Assembly (NCBI RefSeq): GCF_016653295.1
Contig: NZ_NHSF01000008.1
Span: 22,528-86,527 of the forward strand
DNA length: 64,000 bases
From: Halochromatium salexigens
GTDB lineage: Bacteria; Pseudomonadota; Gammaproteobacteria; Chromatiales; Chromatiaceae
Direction of reading: 5' to 3'
Shown here: positions 50,753-59,297 of the stretch, one piece after another
Layout: each line of letters starts with the position of its first letter
Numbering within the stretch: position 1 is the first letter of the stretch
Position numbers and translations under genes: made by a program
The notes under the pieces: generated by a model
Databases searched by the model: none
Told to the model about the DNA's origin: nothing
Seen by the model: the letters and a program-made list of their open reading frames with translations, nothing else

Positions 50753-51538
50753 ATGACCGTGAGCCATAGTCCACAAAACTATCAACCCCGCCCCCAACTG
50801 CTCGAGGACCGTGTGATCCTGATCACAGGTGCTGCCGAAGGCATGGGCAGAGCGCTGGCGCTGGATGCTGCCCGCCACGGCGCCACCGTCATCCTCAGCG
50901 GGTTTCGCGAAAAGGCGCTGGAGTCGGTCTACGACGCGATTACCGCCGAGGGCTCGCCCGAACCAGCAAGCCTGCCACTCGACCTCGATAAGGCCGACGA
51001 GCAGTTGATGCTCGGCATCGCGACGACGCTCGGTGATGAATTCGGCCGCCTCGACGGGCTAGTGCACACCGCGCAGTACATCCCGTTCCTGAGCCGGATC
51101 GATGACTACGATGCCGCGCAGTGGGATAAGGTGCTGCGGATCAACCTCACAGCACCCTTCCTGCTCACGCAGGCCTGTCTGCCGCTGTTGCGCGCGGCGG
51201 AAGCAGCCTCGGTCGTCTACCAGTCGGATCGTGTCGGTCGACGCGCGCTGGCGTACTGGGGGGCCTTCGCGGCGGCGATGTCCGGACTCGAGGGACTGAT
51301 GCAGACCCTGGCCGAGGAGACCGAAGGCAGCAGCCGCATTCGCGTCAATACCATTGATCCGGGTGCGCTGCGCACCGCGCAACGCCGCGAACTCTATCCG
51401 GCCGAGGACCCGAACAGCCTGCCAACTCCAGAGAGCATCACCCATGCCTATCTGTACCTACTTGGGCCAGATTCACGCGAAGTCACGGGTCAGGCTTTCA
51501 GCGCACAACCCACGCCAGCCAGCACGGCCACGCAATGA
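50753..51538 (+). CDS. Short-chain dehydrogenase/reductase family protein, YciK-like, catalytic Tyr/Lys missing
   Basis: The 261-residue protein has the Rossmann start VILITGAAEGMGRALALDAARHGATVILSG and aligns with E. coli YciK (e.g. IRVNTIDPGALRT). The SDR active site is usually Ser, then YxxxK. Here the equivalent segment is YWGAFAAAM, so the Tyr is Phe (residue 172) and the Lys is Met (176); the preceding Ser is still there (SVVYQSD). It is therefore probably not an ordinary oxidoreductase. Its stop overlaps the next start (ATGA), coupling it to the transketolase pair. Confidence 0.85.
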   Translation: MTVSHSPQNYQPRPQLLEDRVILITGAAEGMGRALALDAARHGATVILSGFREKALESVYDAITAEGSPEPASLPLDLDKADEQLMLGIATTLGDEFGRLDGLVHTAQYIPFLSRIDDYDAAQWDKVLRINLTAPFLLTQACLPLLRAAEAASVVYQSDRVGRRALAYWGAFAAAMSGLEGLMQTLAEETEGSSRIRVNTIDPGALRTAQRRELYPAEDPNSLPTPESITHAYLYLLGPDSREVTGQAFSAQPTPASTATQ

Positions 51539-52551
51539 ACGCGCAACGACCGCAACCTGACCCGCAAGCAATATCAGCTGAGCTGTCCGCCTTGACTGTT
51601 CAATCAGTCGCCGCAGGCATCCGTCGACGCGTGCTCGAACACACGCTACGCAACAATGGCGGCTATCTCAGCCAGGCCTGCTCCGCCGCCGAGATCCTCG
51701 CGACCCTCTTCCTGCGGGTGATGCAATTAGGACCCAGCACAGCCCCACTGATACCCAGGCCCTTCGCCGGCGTTCCCTCACAGAACAACCCAGCGGCCTT
51801 GACCGGTGCCGGCTACAACGGACCACGCGCGCCCGATCTCGACCGTTTCATCTTCTCACCGGTGCATTACGCGCTGGTCCTGTACGCGCTGCTGATCGAA
51901 CTCGGCCGACTCGGCCCAGATGCGCTGGAGCGCTTCAACACCGATGGCAGCACGGTCGAGCTGATCGGCGCCGAGCATTCACCCGGCCACGAGGTCACCG
52001 CCGGCTCACTTGGCCAGGCCCTGAGCCAGGCTGGCGGCATCGCGCTAGCACGGCGGCTGCGCGGTGAGTCCGGGCGGGTTTGGGTCTTCATGTCCGATGG
52101 TGAGTTTCAGGAAGGTCAGACCTGGGAGGCCTTTGCCGCCCTCGCCCATCATCATATCGGCAATCTCGGCGTCTACATCGACGCCAATGCTCAGCAATGC
52201 GACGGTGCCATGGCCGATGTCATGACCATCGAGCCGCTTGCCGATCGGCTGCGGGCGTTCGGCGCCGAGGTGCATGAGGTCGATGGCCATGATGCCGAGG
52301 CCTTGGCTAAACCCGCCCTCGCGCGCGAAAACACAGTCATTCGCGAGCGTCACGATACAGCCGGGCAGCAGGACCCAACGCCTGCAGCGATCGACCGCCC
52401 GCTAGTTGTCATCGCCCGCACCGACACTTGCCGAGGCATCGATCTACTGCGCGAACGTGCGCCGAAATTGCACTATCTTCGCTTCAAATCGCCGAACGAG
52501 CAGGATGCCTACGAAGACTTGCTCGAGCATTGGCAGGATCTCGCGTCATGA
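51535..52551 (+). CDS. Transketolase, N-terminal (thiamine-diphosphate-binding) subunit
   Basis: This 338-residue protein is the first half of a two-subunit transketolase. It carries VHYALVLYALLIELGRLG, VELIGAEHSPGHEVTAGSLGQALSQAGGIALA, and the TPP motif FMSDGEFQEGQTWEAFAALA followed by YIDANAQQCDG (the Asp-Asn metal site). The N-terminus has RNNGGYLSQACSAAEIL instead of the GHIGG-type substrate His. Overlaps of four bases with the SDR gene upstream and with the C-terminal subunit downstream indicate a single translational unit. The substrate is unknown. Confidence 0.92.
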   Translation: MNAQRPQPDPQAISAELSALTVQSVAAGIRRRVLEHTLRNNGGYLSQACSAAEILATLFLRVMQLGPSTAPLIPRPFAGVPSQNNPAALTGAGYNGPRAPDLDRFIFSPVHYALVLYALLIELGRLGPDALERFNTDGSTVELIGAEHSPGHEVTAGSLGQALSQAGGIALARRLRGESGRVWVFMSDGEFQEGQTWEAFAALAHHHIGNLGVYIDANAQQCDGAMADVMTIEPLADRLRAFGAEVHEVDGHDAEALAKPALARENTVIRERHDTAGQQDPTPAAIDRPLVVIARTDTCRGIDLLRERAPKLHYLRFKSPNEQDAYEDLLEHWQDLAS

Positions 52552-53582
52552 TCGAACTGGTCACCCGTCCGCATCGATCCAATCTGCTCCGTTGGGCGGC
52601 CAAGCGTTCCGAGGTGTTGGTGCTCGGCGCCGATCTCACCGCCTCTTGCGAGGCCGATGGCTTCCGCGACCAGTTTCCCGAGCGCTTCTTCTCGTTCGGC
52701 ATGGCCGAGCAGAATATGCTCGGCTTCGCCGCCGGGCTGGCACGCGAAGGCTTCTTTCCCTACATCCATACCTTCTCGGTCTTCATCACCCGCCGCCCGT
52801 TCGATCAACTGGCGATGAGCATCGCCTATCCGAACCTGCCGGTGCGCCTCATCGGCTTCCTGCCCGGTCTCACCACCCCGGGAGGCGTCACTCATCAGGC
52901 CATCGACGACATCGCCCTAATGCGCGCGCTGCCGAACATGACGGTGCTTGAGGCGGGCGACGCGACCGAGGTCGAATCCATGCTCGATGCAGCCCAGGCC
53001 ATCGAGGGACCGGTCTATGTGCGCCAACTCCGCGGCGAGGTGCCCAGGCTGTTCCCGTCCGAGCAGCCACTGCGCTTCGGGCGGGCGCGGCTGCTCGGCA
53101 GCGGTACCGATCTGGCGGTCATCAGCGCCGGTATCTGCACAGAAGAGGCCCTTAGCGCCGTTGCCGCACTCCGCAGCCGGGGTGTCGCCACCAGCCATCT
53201 GCACGTCTCGACGCTCAAGCCCTTCGATGATCCACGTCTGCTCGAGCAAATCGCCAACGCCCGCTATGGCGCGATCACGATCGAGAATCACAGCATCATC
53301 GGTGGCCTAGGCAGTGCGCTCGCCGAACAGCTCGCCGAACAAGGGATCGGCAGGCGGTTAATTCGACTCGGGCTGCGCGATACCTATGCCCATGGCGCCA
53401 GCAAGCCCTACCTGATGCGAGAATACGGGCTCGATGCAAGGGCGCTGGTGCATGCCGCCGAGACCCTGATTGACGCATCGCTCGGGATCGATGACGCGGT
53501 CTTGGCCGAGCATGCAGCCGCAGTTCGAGGCGCGGCCCAGAGGGAGACCCTAGCCAAGGCCGACAAGACCGAGGATCTCTAG
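52548..53582 (+). CDS. Transketolase, C-terminal subunit
   Basis: The 344-residue partner has the pyrimidine-binding domain with the catalytic Glu in FSFGMAEQNMLGFAAGLAREG, PNLPVRLIGFLPGLTTPGGVTHQAIDDIALMRALPNM, and the C-terminal domain of transketolase/DXS (STLKPFDD, ENHSIIGGLGSALAE). It starts at 52548 within the ATGA overlap with the N-terminal subunit; the longer frame from 52428 does not fit the family. The pair could feed the pentose phosphate or Calvin cycle, or an unknown sugar route. Confidence 0.92.
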   Translation: MIELVTRPHRSNLLRWAAKRSEVLVLGADLTASCEADGFRDQFPERFFSFGMAEQNMLGFAAGLAREGFFPYIHTFSVFITRRPFDQLAMSIAYPNLPVRLIGFLPGLTTPGGVTHQAIDDIALMRALPNMTVLEAGDATEVESMLDAAQAIEGPVYVRQLRGEVPRLFPSEQPLRFGRARLLGSGTDLAVISAGICTEEALSAVAALRSRGVATSHLHVSTLKPFDDPRLLEQIANARYGAITIENHSIIGGLGSALAEQLAEQGIGRRLIRLGLRDTYAHGASKPYLMREYGLDARALVHAAETLIDASLGIDDAVLAEHAAAVRGAAQRETLAKADKTEDL

Positions 53583-53739
53583 GTGCTCAATCCGGGCCCA
53601 TCACCGGCTTGCGTGAGCGGAAGTATCGCCTCAGGTCGCCGCGCATGGACCGCTCACGAATATCCCGCTCGCAGCAGATTCAGGCCATGGGTCGCCCCAT
53701 GATGCCAAGACCGATGAATTCCAAAACGATCGGATCCGC

Positions 53740-55611
53740 TTAACCACCAGCGCCATTGCTGTTGGAGCCGCGCGTGTTGAACGACACCTTCCAATCCGAG
53801 GCCTCGCCGTCGGCTTTGACGTTGGTCGGGATCGCGGTCAGCTCCAAGGTGCCGACCTCGGACACCTCGGCCTGCAGCCGCACCGGGACAACCTCGCTGC
53901 GCTTGAGCTTGTCGGCGGGCAGACTGGTCTGGATCTCCTCCATCTCCTCGAGTTCATCCTCGGACCACTCTTCGAGCAGATCGCCGACCTGATCCTCGCG
54001 CCGGACGCTGGAGCCGAAGAAGCGGAAGCGCACCGGCTCACCGACCACCAGCCCGAACTCCTGCGGCGGCACCACCGGCGCGCTGCCCTCCTCGAGGCCG
54101 AACGGCACCACGCAGAGCGCGTGCAGCTCGGGCTCCATGCCGGGAATCGCCGGCATGCTGCGCTCGATGCCGACATAGTACGAATGCGAGGTGCCGCCCC
54201 GGATGCGCACGCCGCCATGATTGCGTGCGTAGGCATAGAAGGCCGCGCCGCGCGCCACGGCCAGATCCATGTCATGCGCCGCGAGCAACCGGGCGGGGGG
54301 CGCATCCTCGCCGGCCAGCCACTGATTGAGCACCTGCAGCACCCGATCGCGCAAGACCTGGGCGTTGAAGACACCGCCGTTGAAGAGCACGGCGGTGGGG
54401 TGCAGGAAGCTCGCCCAATGGGCATGCTCGACGAACCCCTCGAGGTCTTCGGTCGCGCCCGCCTGCTTGCCGAGGAAGGCCGCCAGATGGCGCGTCACCG
54501 CCGGGTCTTGCGCGAACGGCAGGCCGACCTTGGTCAGTGCCCCGCGCGCGCGCTGGGCCGGGCGCTCGTCGACCGAGACCTCGGGGAAGAAGCCATTGAT
54601 CAGCGTGGTGGTGACCTCGTCGTGGGTCAGCTCGGTGCGAATCGAGCCGCCGATCAGCTTGGCACCCCGGCTCGGCACCACGATCGGATAAGATGCCAGC
54701 TCGGCATCGGCCAGCAGCGCCTCCTTGGCCTGACGACAGCCGTGGGTCAGCGCCTGCAGCTGCCATCGATCCAGCTCGACGCCGTTCTTCTTCAGCTTTT
54801 GCTTCACCACATGGGCCAGGGTCAGGTCCATGTTGTCGCCGCCGAGCAGGATGTGCTCACCGACCGCGACCCGGGTCAGCTCCAGCGCGCCGGCCTGCTC
54901 GGTGACCGCGATGAGCGAGAAGTCCGAGGTGCCACCGCCGACATCGACCACCAGGATGATGTCACCGACCTTCACATCATGGCGCCAGCGCCCGAGGCTA
55001 TCGTTGACCCAACTGTAGAGCGCGGCCTGCGGCTCCTCGAGCAGCACCAGATGTTCGATGCCGACGGCCTTCGCGGCCTCGGCGGTGAGTTCGCGCGCGG
55101 CCGGATCGAACGAGGCCGGGACGGTGACGGTGACCTCCTGCTCCTCGAGCGGATCATAGGGATGGGCGCCGTTCCAGGCCTCGCGCAGATGCGTGAGATA
55201 GAGCATGCTGGCCTCGAACGGCGACAGCTGTGGCACCTCGGCCGGAACCTCGGGGGGCAGGATCGGCGCCTTGCGATCGACATCCGGGTGACAGAGCCAG
55301 CTCTTGGCGCTCGCCACCAGCCGAATCGGCGTGGTCAGCCCTTGCCGACGCGCATGCTCGCCGATGACGCGCGTCGGATCGCCGCCCCAGGGCAGGGTCA
55401 AATCACCCTGTTTGTGCTCGTCCGGGTGCGGCAGGTAGAGAAACGACGGCAGCAGCGGACGCTCCTCGACCGAGCCCGCCGCCGTCAGCTGCGGGATCTT
55501 CAGGATGCGCTGTTCGACTTCCTCGCCCTCGCATTTTGCCGTCTCCACATAGGAGAGCGCCGAGTGCGTGGTTCCCAGATCGATGCCAATGGCATAACGC
55601 GCGGCATTCAC
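53740..55611 (-). CDS. Hsp70 family protein (DnaK-like, divergent)
   Basis: An ATPase of the Hsp70/actin superfamily. The 623-residue protein has the ATPase motifs YAIGIDLGTTHSALSY, ILVVDVGGGTSDFSLIAV, ILLGGDNMD and NGGVFNA; several inserts between them (for example a LPHPDEHKQGDLTLPWGG segment) are typical of the HscC-like and unnamed Hsp70 groups. The C-terminal part is short and rich in acidic residues (LEEWSEDELEEMEEIQTSLP) and lacks a standard substrate-binding lid. It overlaps the DUF2760 gene by four bases, a pairing found in other proteobacteria. Confidence 0.9.
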   Translation of the reverse strand: MNAARYAIGIDLGTTHSALSYVETAKCEGEEVEQRILKIPQLTAAGSVEERPLLPSFLYLPHPDEHKQGDLTLPWGGDPTRVIGEHARRQGLTTPIRLVASAKSWLCHPDVDRKAPILPPEVPAEVPQLSPFEASMLYLTHLREAWNGAHPYDPLEEQEVTVTVPASFDPAARELTAEAAKAVGIEHLVLLEEPQAALYSWVNDSLGRWRHDVKVGDIILVVDVGGGTSDFSLIAVTEQAGALELTRVAVGEHILLGGDNMDLTLAHVVKQKLKKNGVELDRWQLQALTHGCRQAKEALLADAELASYPIVVPSRGAKLIGGSIRTELTHDEVTTTLINGFFPEVSVDERPAQRARGALTKVGLPFAQDPAVTRHLAAFLGKQAGATEDLEGFVEHAHWASFLHPTAVLFNGGVFNAQVLRDRVLQVLNQWLAGEDAPPARLLAAHDMDLAVARGAAFYAYARNHGGVRIRGGTSHSYYVGIERSMPAIPGMEPELHALCVVPFGLEEGSAPVVPPQEFGLVVGEPVRFRFFGSSVRREDQVGDLLEEWSEDELEEMEEIQTSLPADKLKRSEVVPVRLQAEVSEVGTLELTAIPTNVKADGEASDWKVSFNTRGSNSNGAGG

Positions 55612-56336
55612 AGCTCCACCTCCGCCGGTGCTAGGATTCGGACATCACGACTGCTCGCCACCCGTGGCAGATGCACCTCGAGCGCACGCCAACCCCGGTG
55701 CACCAGCGCACCGGTGAACGGCGGCTCGCCGATAACTTGGCCGGTGGGGCGCTCGGCGGCGGGATCGAAGCCCTTGTTCAGGGTCACCTGAGTGCCCTCG
55801 GGCTCGTCGCGCACGGGCGCGATACTGAGGTGGTCCTCGAGCACGCGCTGGCAGCCGTCGTGCACCACCCGCGCCGCCGCGCCGACCTCCTGATCCGAGT
55901 AGCCGGACACCTCCTCTTGGAGAAAATCGAGGAACCGTCCTTCCTTTTGCAATAGCGACAGCAGCACCAGCGCCGAGTCCGGGCCGGATTCCTGCAGCAC
56001 CGCAGCCGGGGCTGGCGGCGTCTTCGCGGACGAGGGACTGGAGGCAGCGTTGATGTAAAAATCCGTCAGGCGTTGCGCATCATCGGCACTGACCATGGCC
56101 CGAGCGAAGCTATAGGAGGCGATCGGTAGCCGCTTCAGCACAATCCAGGTCTCACGCGCGGCGATACCGAGCCAGTAACGCGCCAGTTTCCAGCCAGCGG
56201 CAGCGAGTCGCTTAAGTGCGCGCGCAGCGATACCCAGCCAATACATTGCCAGCTTCCAGCCAGCGGCGGAAAGTCGCTTGACTGCCTGCAACAGCGGTTG
56301 CAGCCGCTGCCACAGCGACGGCTTCTCATCAGTCAT
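55608..56336 (-). CDS. DUF2760 protein with tandem internal repeat
   Basis: The family is known only as a neighbour of Hsp70-like genes. The ATG at 56336 is preferred because AGAGGA lies about eight bases upstream; an ATG at 56369 would add 11 residues. The 242-residue product has an N-terminal repetitive amphipathic part (KRLSAAGWKLAMYWLGIAAR, then KRLAAAGWKLARYWLGIAAR), and the conserved C-terminal domain FYINAASS, EESGPDSALVLLSLLQKEGRFLDFLQEEV (here QESGPDSALVLL) and VGAAARVVHDGCQRVLEDH. It likely acts with the Hsp70 gene downstream. Confidence 0.85.
   Translation of the reverse strand: MTDEKPSLWQRLQPLLQAVKRLSAAGWKLAMYWLGIAARALKRLAAAGWKLARYWLGIAARETWIVLKRLPIASYSFARAMVSADDAQRLTDFYINAASSPSSAKTPPAPAAVLQESGPDSALVLLSLLQKEGRFLDFLQEEVSGYSDQEVGAAARVVHDGCQRVLEDHLSIAPVRDEPEGTQVTLNKGFDPAAERPTGQVIGEPPFTGALVHRGWRALEVHLPRVASSRDVRILAPAEVEL
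56148..56279 (-). repeat. Two adjacent 66-bp units encoding a 22-residue repeat in the DUF2760 protein
   Basis: Copy 1 (56214-56279) and copy 2 (56148-56213) encode KRLSAAGWKLAMYWLGIAAR plus AL and KRLAAAGWKLARYWLGIAAR plus ET. The two units keep frame and agree in about 80% of bases. A decayed third start (IVLKRLPIASYSFARAM) follows. The segments look like membrane-active helices. Confidence 0.9.
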
Positions 56337-56476
56337 CTGAACGGTCCTCTTCTCGGGCGTTGTGGTCATGCTTGATCAGCGCAACATAGTACCGCGCCGG
56401 CTTGATGCACATCATCCACAATGGCTCGGAATAGGTCCATCAGCTGGCACACTCCTGGCTACCCGCTTGATCCCTC

Positions 56477-56743
56477 ATGACCAAAGACAGACGCAAGCAT
56501 ACGCCCATGGTGGCGAATACCGAGGAGCGCGGCGAGATGATCGCCGTGGCCGCCTACTACCTGGCCGAGCACCGTGGCTTCACCGCAGGAAGCGCCATCG
56601 AGGACTGGCTCGAGGCCGAGCAGCAGATCGACCGCATGCTTGAGACCATTCGCCAGCAGGGCATCTCGCGCCTGCGGTTCGAGCGAGCCGGGCTGCGCAA
56701 TGCGCTGCGGCTCTGGGACTCGGGCCAAGCGAACAACCGCTGA
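56477..56743 (+). CDS. DUF2934 domain protein
   Basis: This 88-residue protein contains the DUF2934 pattern EERGEMIAVAAYYLAEHRGF followed by SAIEDWLEAEQQID. The family is small, soluble and helical; its function is unknown. The gene is divergent from the DUF2760/Hsp70 pair and 249 bp upstream of the NapC-like gene. That 249-bp gap shows no gene. Confidence 0.8.
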   Translation: MTKDRRKHTPMVANTEERGEMIAVAAYYLAEHRGFTAGSAIEDWLEAEQQIDRMLETIRQQGISRLRFERAGLRNALRLWDSGQANNR

Positions 56744-56991
56744 GCACGGCAGCAACAACGAAAGCGCGACCATGGAAGCATCAGACCGACGGTCGCAACC
56801 TCACGCGTAAGATCCTACTCGGCGACTTGGCAATGATCACGGCGATACCGTAGTATCCGCGACTGGACGACAAATGATAACGGGGCTGCTTCCGCGCAAG
56901 ACCAGCTCCCCAGGCCGAGACCGAGGCGGTCACTGCGTCAACCGCTCGCGTCCACAGGCTGTTCGATTACCACTAGCTCGCGAGGGTTCAC

Positions 56992-57564
56992 ATGCCTACC
57001 CCAAAACGGCAAGACGAGGCGAAGCCCAAACAGCGCGGACGGCGCATTGGAATCCTGCTCGTCAGCGTCCTCTTTCTTGCCGGCATCGGCTTCACGGCAC
57101 TCTTCAATACTGGACTCGCCTACACCAACGAGATGGAGTTCTGCGTCTCCTGCCACACGATGCAGACGGTCTACGAGGAGTACCAGGAGAGCCTGCACTT
57201 TCGCAATCAGTCCGGGGTCCAGGCAACCTGCTCGGATTGCCATGTGCCAAAACCGTTTATCCCCAAGCTCGTCACCAAAATCATCGCCGCCAAGGATGTC
57301 TACCACGAGATCCTCGGCACCATCGACACCGAGGAGAAGTTTGAGGCTCACCGCTGGGACATGGCCTCGCGGGTGTGGGCGAAGATGGAGCGCACCGACT
57401 CACGCGAGTGTCGCGCTTGCCACAAGTTCAACAGTATGGACCTCTCCGAGCAGGGCCGCACGGCGCGCCGGCGTCATGCCAGCGCCGAGGAACGCGGCCA
57501 AACCTGCATCGAGTGCCACAAGGGCATCGTCCATTACCAACCGCTCAAACCACGTGATGACTGA
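56992..57564 (+). CDS. NapC/NirT-type tetraheme cytochrome c
   Basis: NapC/NirT cytochromes take electrons from quinol and pass them to periplasmic partners; some work in the reverse direction. The 190-residue protein has one N-terminal membrane anchor (RIGILLVSVLFLAGIGFTAL, about 19-38) and four CxxCH sites at residues 51-55, 80-84, 140-144 and 172-176. This is one of the short NapC forms. Downstream on the same strand are an exported ankyrin protein and fccAB, so it may connect sulfide oxidation to the membrane quinone pool. That link is inferred. Confidence 0.93.
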   Translation: MPTPKRQDEAKPKQRGRRIGILLVSVLFLAGIGFTALFNTGLAYTNEMEFCVSCHTMQTVYEEYQESLHFRNQSGVQATCSDCHVPKPFIPKLVTKIIAAKDVYHEILGTIDTEEKFEAHRWDMASRVWAKMERTDSRECRACHKFNSMDLSEQGRTARRRHASAEERGQTCIECHKGIVHYQPLKPRDD

Positions 57565-57614
57565 AGATGTCGGGGCTGGCGCCCGCCGCCGCGATCCAGC
57601 AAGGGGACCCCACC

Positions 57615-58559
57615 ATGTTGACCAGGCTCGCTTACGCATTTGTCATCATTGCCGCCTTGCAGGTCGCGGCGCCCACCTTCGCAGATACCGACGAACTTGA
57701 TCGCGAGCTGCGGCTAGCGGCGATGATCGGCGATACCGAGGCGATCTCCGATCTGCTCGATCAGGGCGCCGACCTGAACGCCAGCAGCACCTTCGGCAAG
57801 ACCGCGCTGATGATGGCGGTCGAGGGTGGCAATCTGGAGACCGTTGCCCTCCTCCTCTCGCGTGGCGCGGACGTCAATGCGCGAACTGTCGCTGGCTGCA
57901 CCGCCCTGACCTTCGCGGCCGAGAACGGCCATTCCGGCATCAGCGCGCTGCTCATCGAGCGCGGCGCCCATGTGCACGACCGTACCCGCGCCGGCTGGGA
58001 TGCGCTGATGATCAGTGCCCGCTACGGTCTGAACGACATCGTCGAGCAGCTCCTCTATCGTGGCGCCGACCCCAAGGCTGCGGACAAGGATGGGCGCTCC
58101 GCGCTAATGCAGGCGGCTGCAAAGGGCCATCCAGAGACCGTCTCGTTGCTCGCACGCCAGGGCGCCGATGTCGACGGGCGTGATGACGAGGGCGCGACGG
58201 CCCTGATCATCGCGGCCGATAACGGTCATTTAGAGGTCGTTAAGACCCTGCTCGAGCTGAATGCGGATATCAATGCCCGCGATGACGTCGGCGCTACGGC
58301 GCTGATGTGGGCAGTGAGTCACGGCTTCAGCGAGATTGCAACGACGTTACTGCAACAGGGCGCCGACCCAAACCTGCAGGATAACAACGGCATGACGGCG
58401 CTGATGGAGGCCGTCAACAGTCAGCACAACGAGATGATTAGCCCGCTGCTCGAGCATCAGGCCAATCCAGCGCTCACCGACACCCAGGGGCATACCGCCG
58501 CCGACCTCGCGCGTGCTACCGACAATACTGAGGCAATCGACTTCATGAGGCAGCCCTAG
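57615..58559 (+). CDS. Exported ankyrin-repeat protein
   Basis: The ATG at 57615 has GGGGA about nine bases upstream. The 314-residue precursor starts with a signal peptide (LAYAFVIIAALQVAAPTFA, cleavage near residue 24), so the protein is periplasmic. It has about eight ankyrin repeats of 33 residues from residue 30 to the end (for example FGKTALMMAVEGGNLETVAL, DGRSALMQAAAKGHPETVSL). Ankyrin repeats bind other proteins; a periplasmic one next to multiheme cytochromes is suggestive of an assembly or docking role. The gap to the NapC-like gene is 50 bases. Confidence 0.92.
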   Translation: MLTRLAYAFVIIAALQVAAPTFADTDELDRELRLAAMIGDTEAISDLLDQGADLNASSTFGKTALMMAVEGGNLETVALLLSRGADVNARTVAGCTALTFAAENGHSGISALLIERGAHVHDRTRAGWDALMISARYGLNDIVEQLLYRGADPKAADKDGRSALMQAAAKGHPETVSLLARQGADVDGRDDEGATALIIAADNGHLEVVKTLLELNADINARDDVGATALMWAVSHGFSEIATTLLQQGADPNLQDNNGMTALMEAVNSQHNEMISPLLEHQANPALTDTQGHTAADLARATDNTEAIDFMRQP

Positions 58560-58670
58560 CGCTCGCCTCGACCCGATGCGCGAGACAGGGCAACCAACAG
58601 TCCTGTTTCCGCATATCAGGACGGAGAACCACTCCGCGCCTACGCTCGCACAATCCCCATAGGAGGAAGC

Positions 58671-59291
58671 ATGGCCAAACACTCATTAAAACTGGCTCTT
58701 GCAGGCGGGGCGCTTGCCCTCGGCCTGTCGTCCGGTGCCCATAGCGAAGAGATCGCCAGTGGCAAGATGCTGGTCGATACCTGCGCTGGTTGCCACGGCA
58801 CCCATGGCAACAGCGTTGGTCCGGCCTCGCCGAGTATTGCCGGTATGGACCCATTGGTGTTCTCCGACATGATGTTCGCCTTCCAGGAGGACGACACCTA
58901 CTCGACCATCATGGGCCGTATTGCGCGCGGCTACAGCGAGGACGAGATCGAACGCATGGGCGTATACCTCAAGACGCAGCCGTTCGAACCGGTCGAGCAA
59001 CCCTACGACGAATCGCTCGTCGCCGATGGCGATGCCTACCACGAGAAATTCTGCTCCAACTGCCACGAAGAAGGCGGCAAGGCGCTCGCCGATGTCGAGG
59101 ACTACATCATCCTCGCCGGCCAGTGGACCCCGTACCTCAAGTACGCCATGTCAGACTTCCGCGAAGACCGCCGGATGCTGCCAAAGAAGATGGGCCGCAA
59201 GCTCGATAAGATGCTTGAAGATCACGGCGAGGAGTCACTCGATGCCGTCTACGCCTACTACGCCAGCCAGCAAGACTACAAACAGGAGTGA
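58671..59291 (+). CDS. fccA: Flavocytochrome c sulfide dehydrogenase, diheme cytochrome subunit
   Basis: FccA receives electrons from FccB during sulfide oxidation in the periplasm. The 206-residue precursor has a signal peptide (residues 1-25) and two CxxCH heme sites, CAGCH at 38-42 and CSNCH at 128-132, the diheme form known from Allochromatium-type FccAB. GGAGG precedes the start. fccB follows six bases after the stop. It is preceded by the exported ankyrin gene after 111 bases. Confidence 0.95.
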   Translation: MAKHSLKLALAGGALALGLSSGAHSEEIASGKMLVDTCAGCHGTHGNSVGPASPSIAGMDPLVFSDMMFAFQEDDTYSTIMGRIARGYSEDEIERMGVYLKTQPFEPVEQPYDESLVADGDAYHEKFCSNCHEEGGKALADVEDYIILAGQWTPYLKYAMSDFREDRRMLPKKMGRKLDKMLEDHGEESLDAVYAYYASQQDYKQE

Positions 59292-59297
59292 GTGCAG

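Noticed and set aside
54121-55791. Plus-strand frame of 556 codons opposite the Hsp70 gene
   Set aside because: Antisense shadow; the Hsp70 ATPase motifs are on the minus strand.
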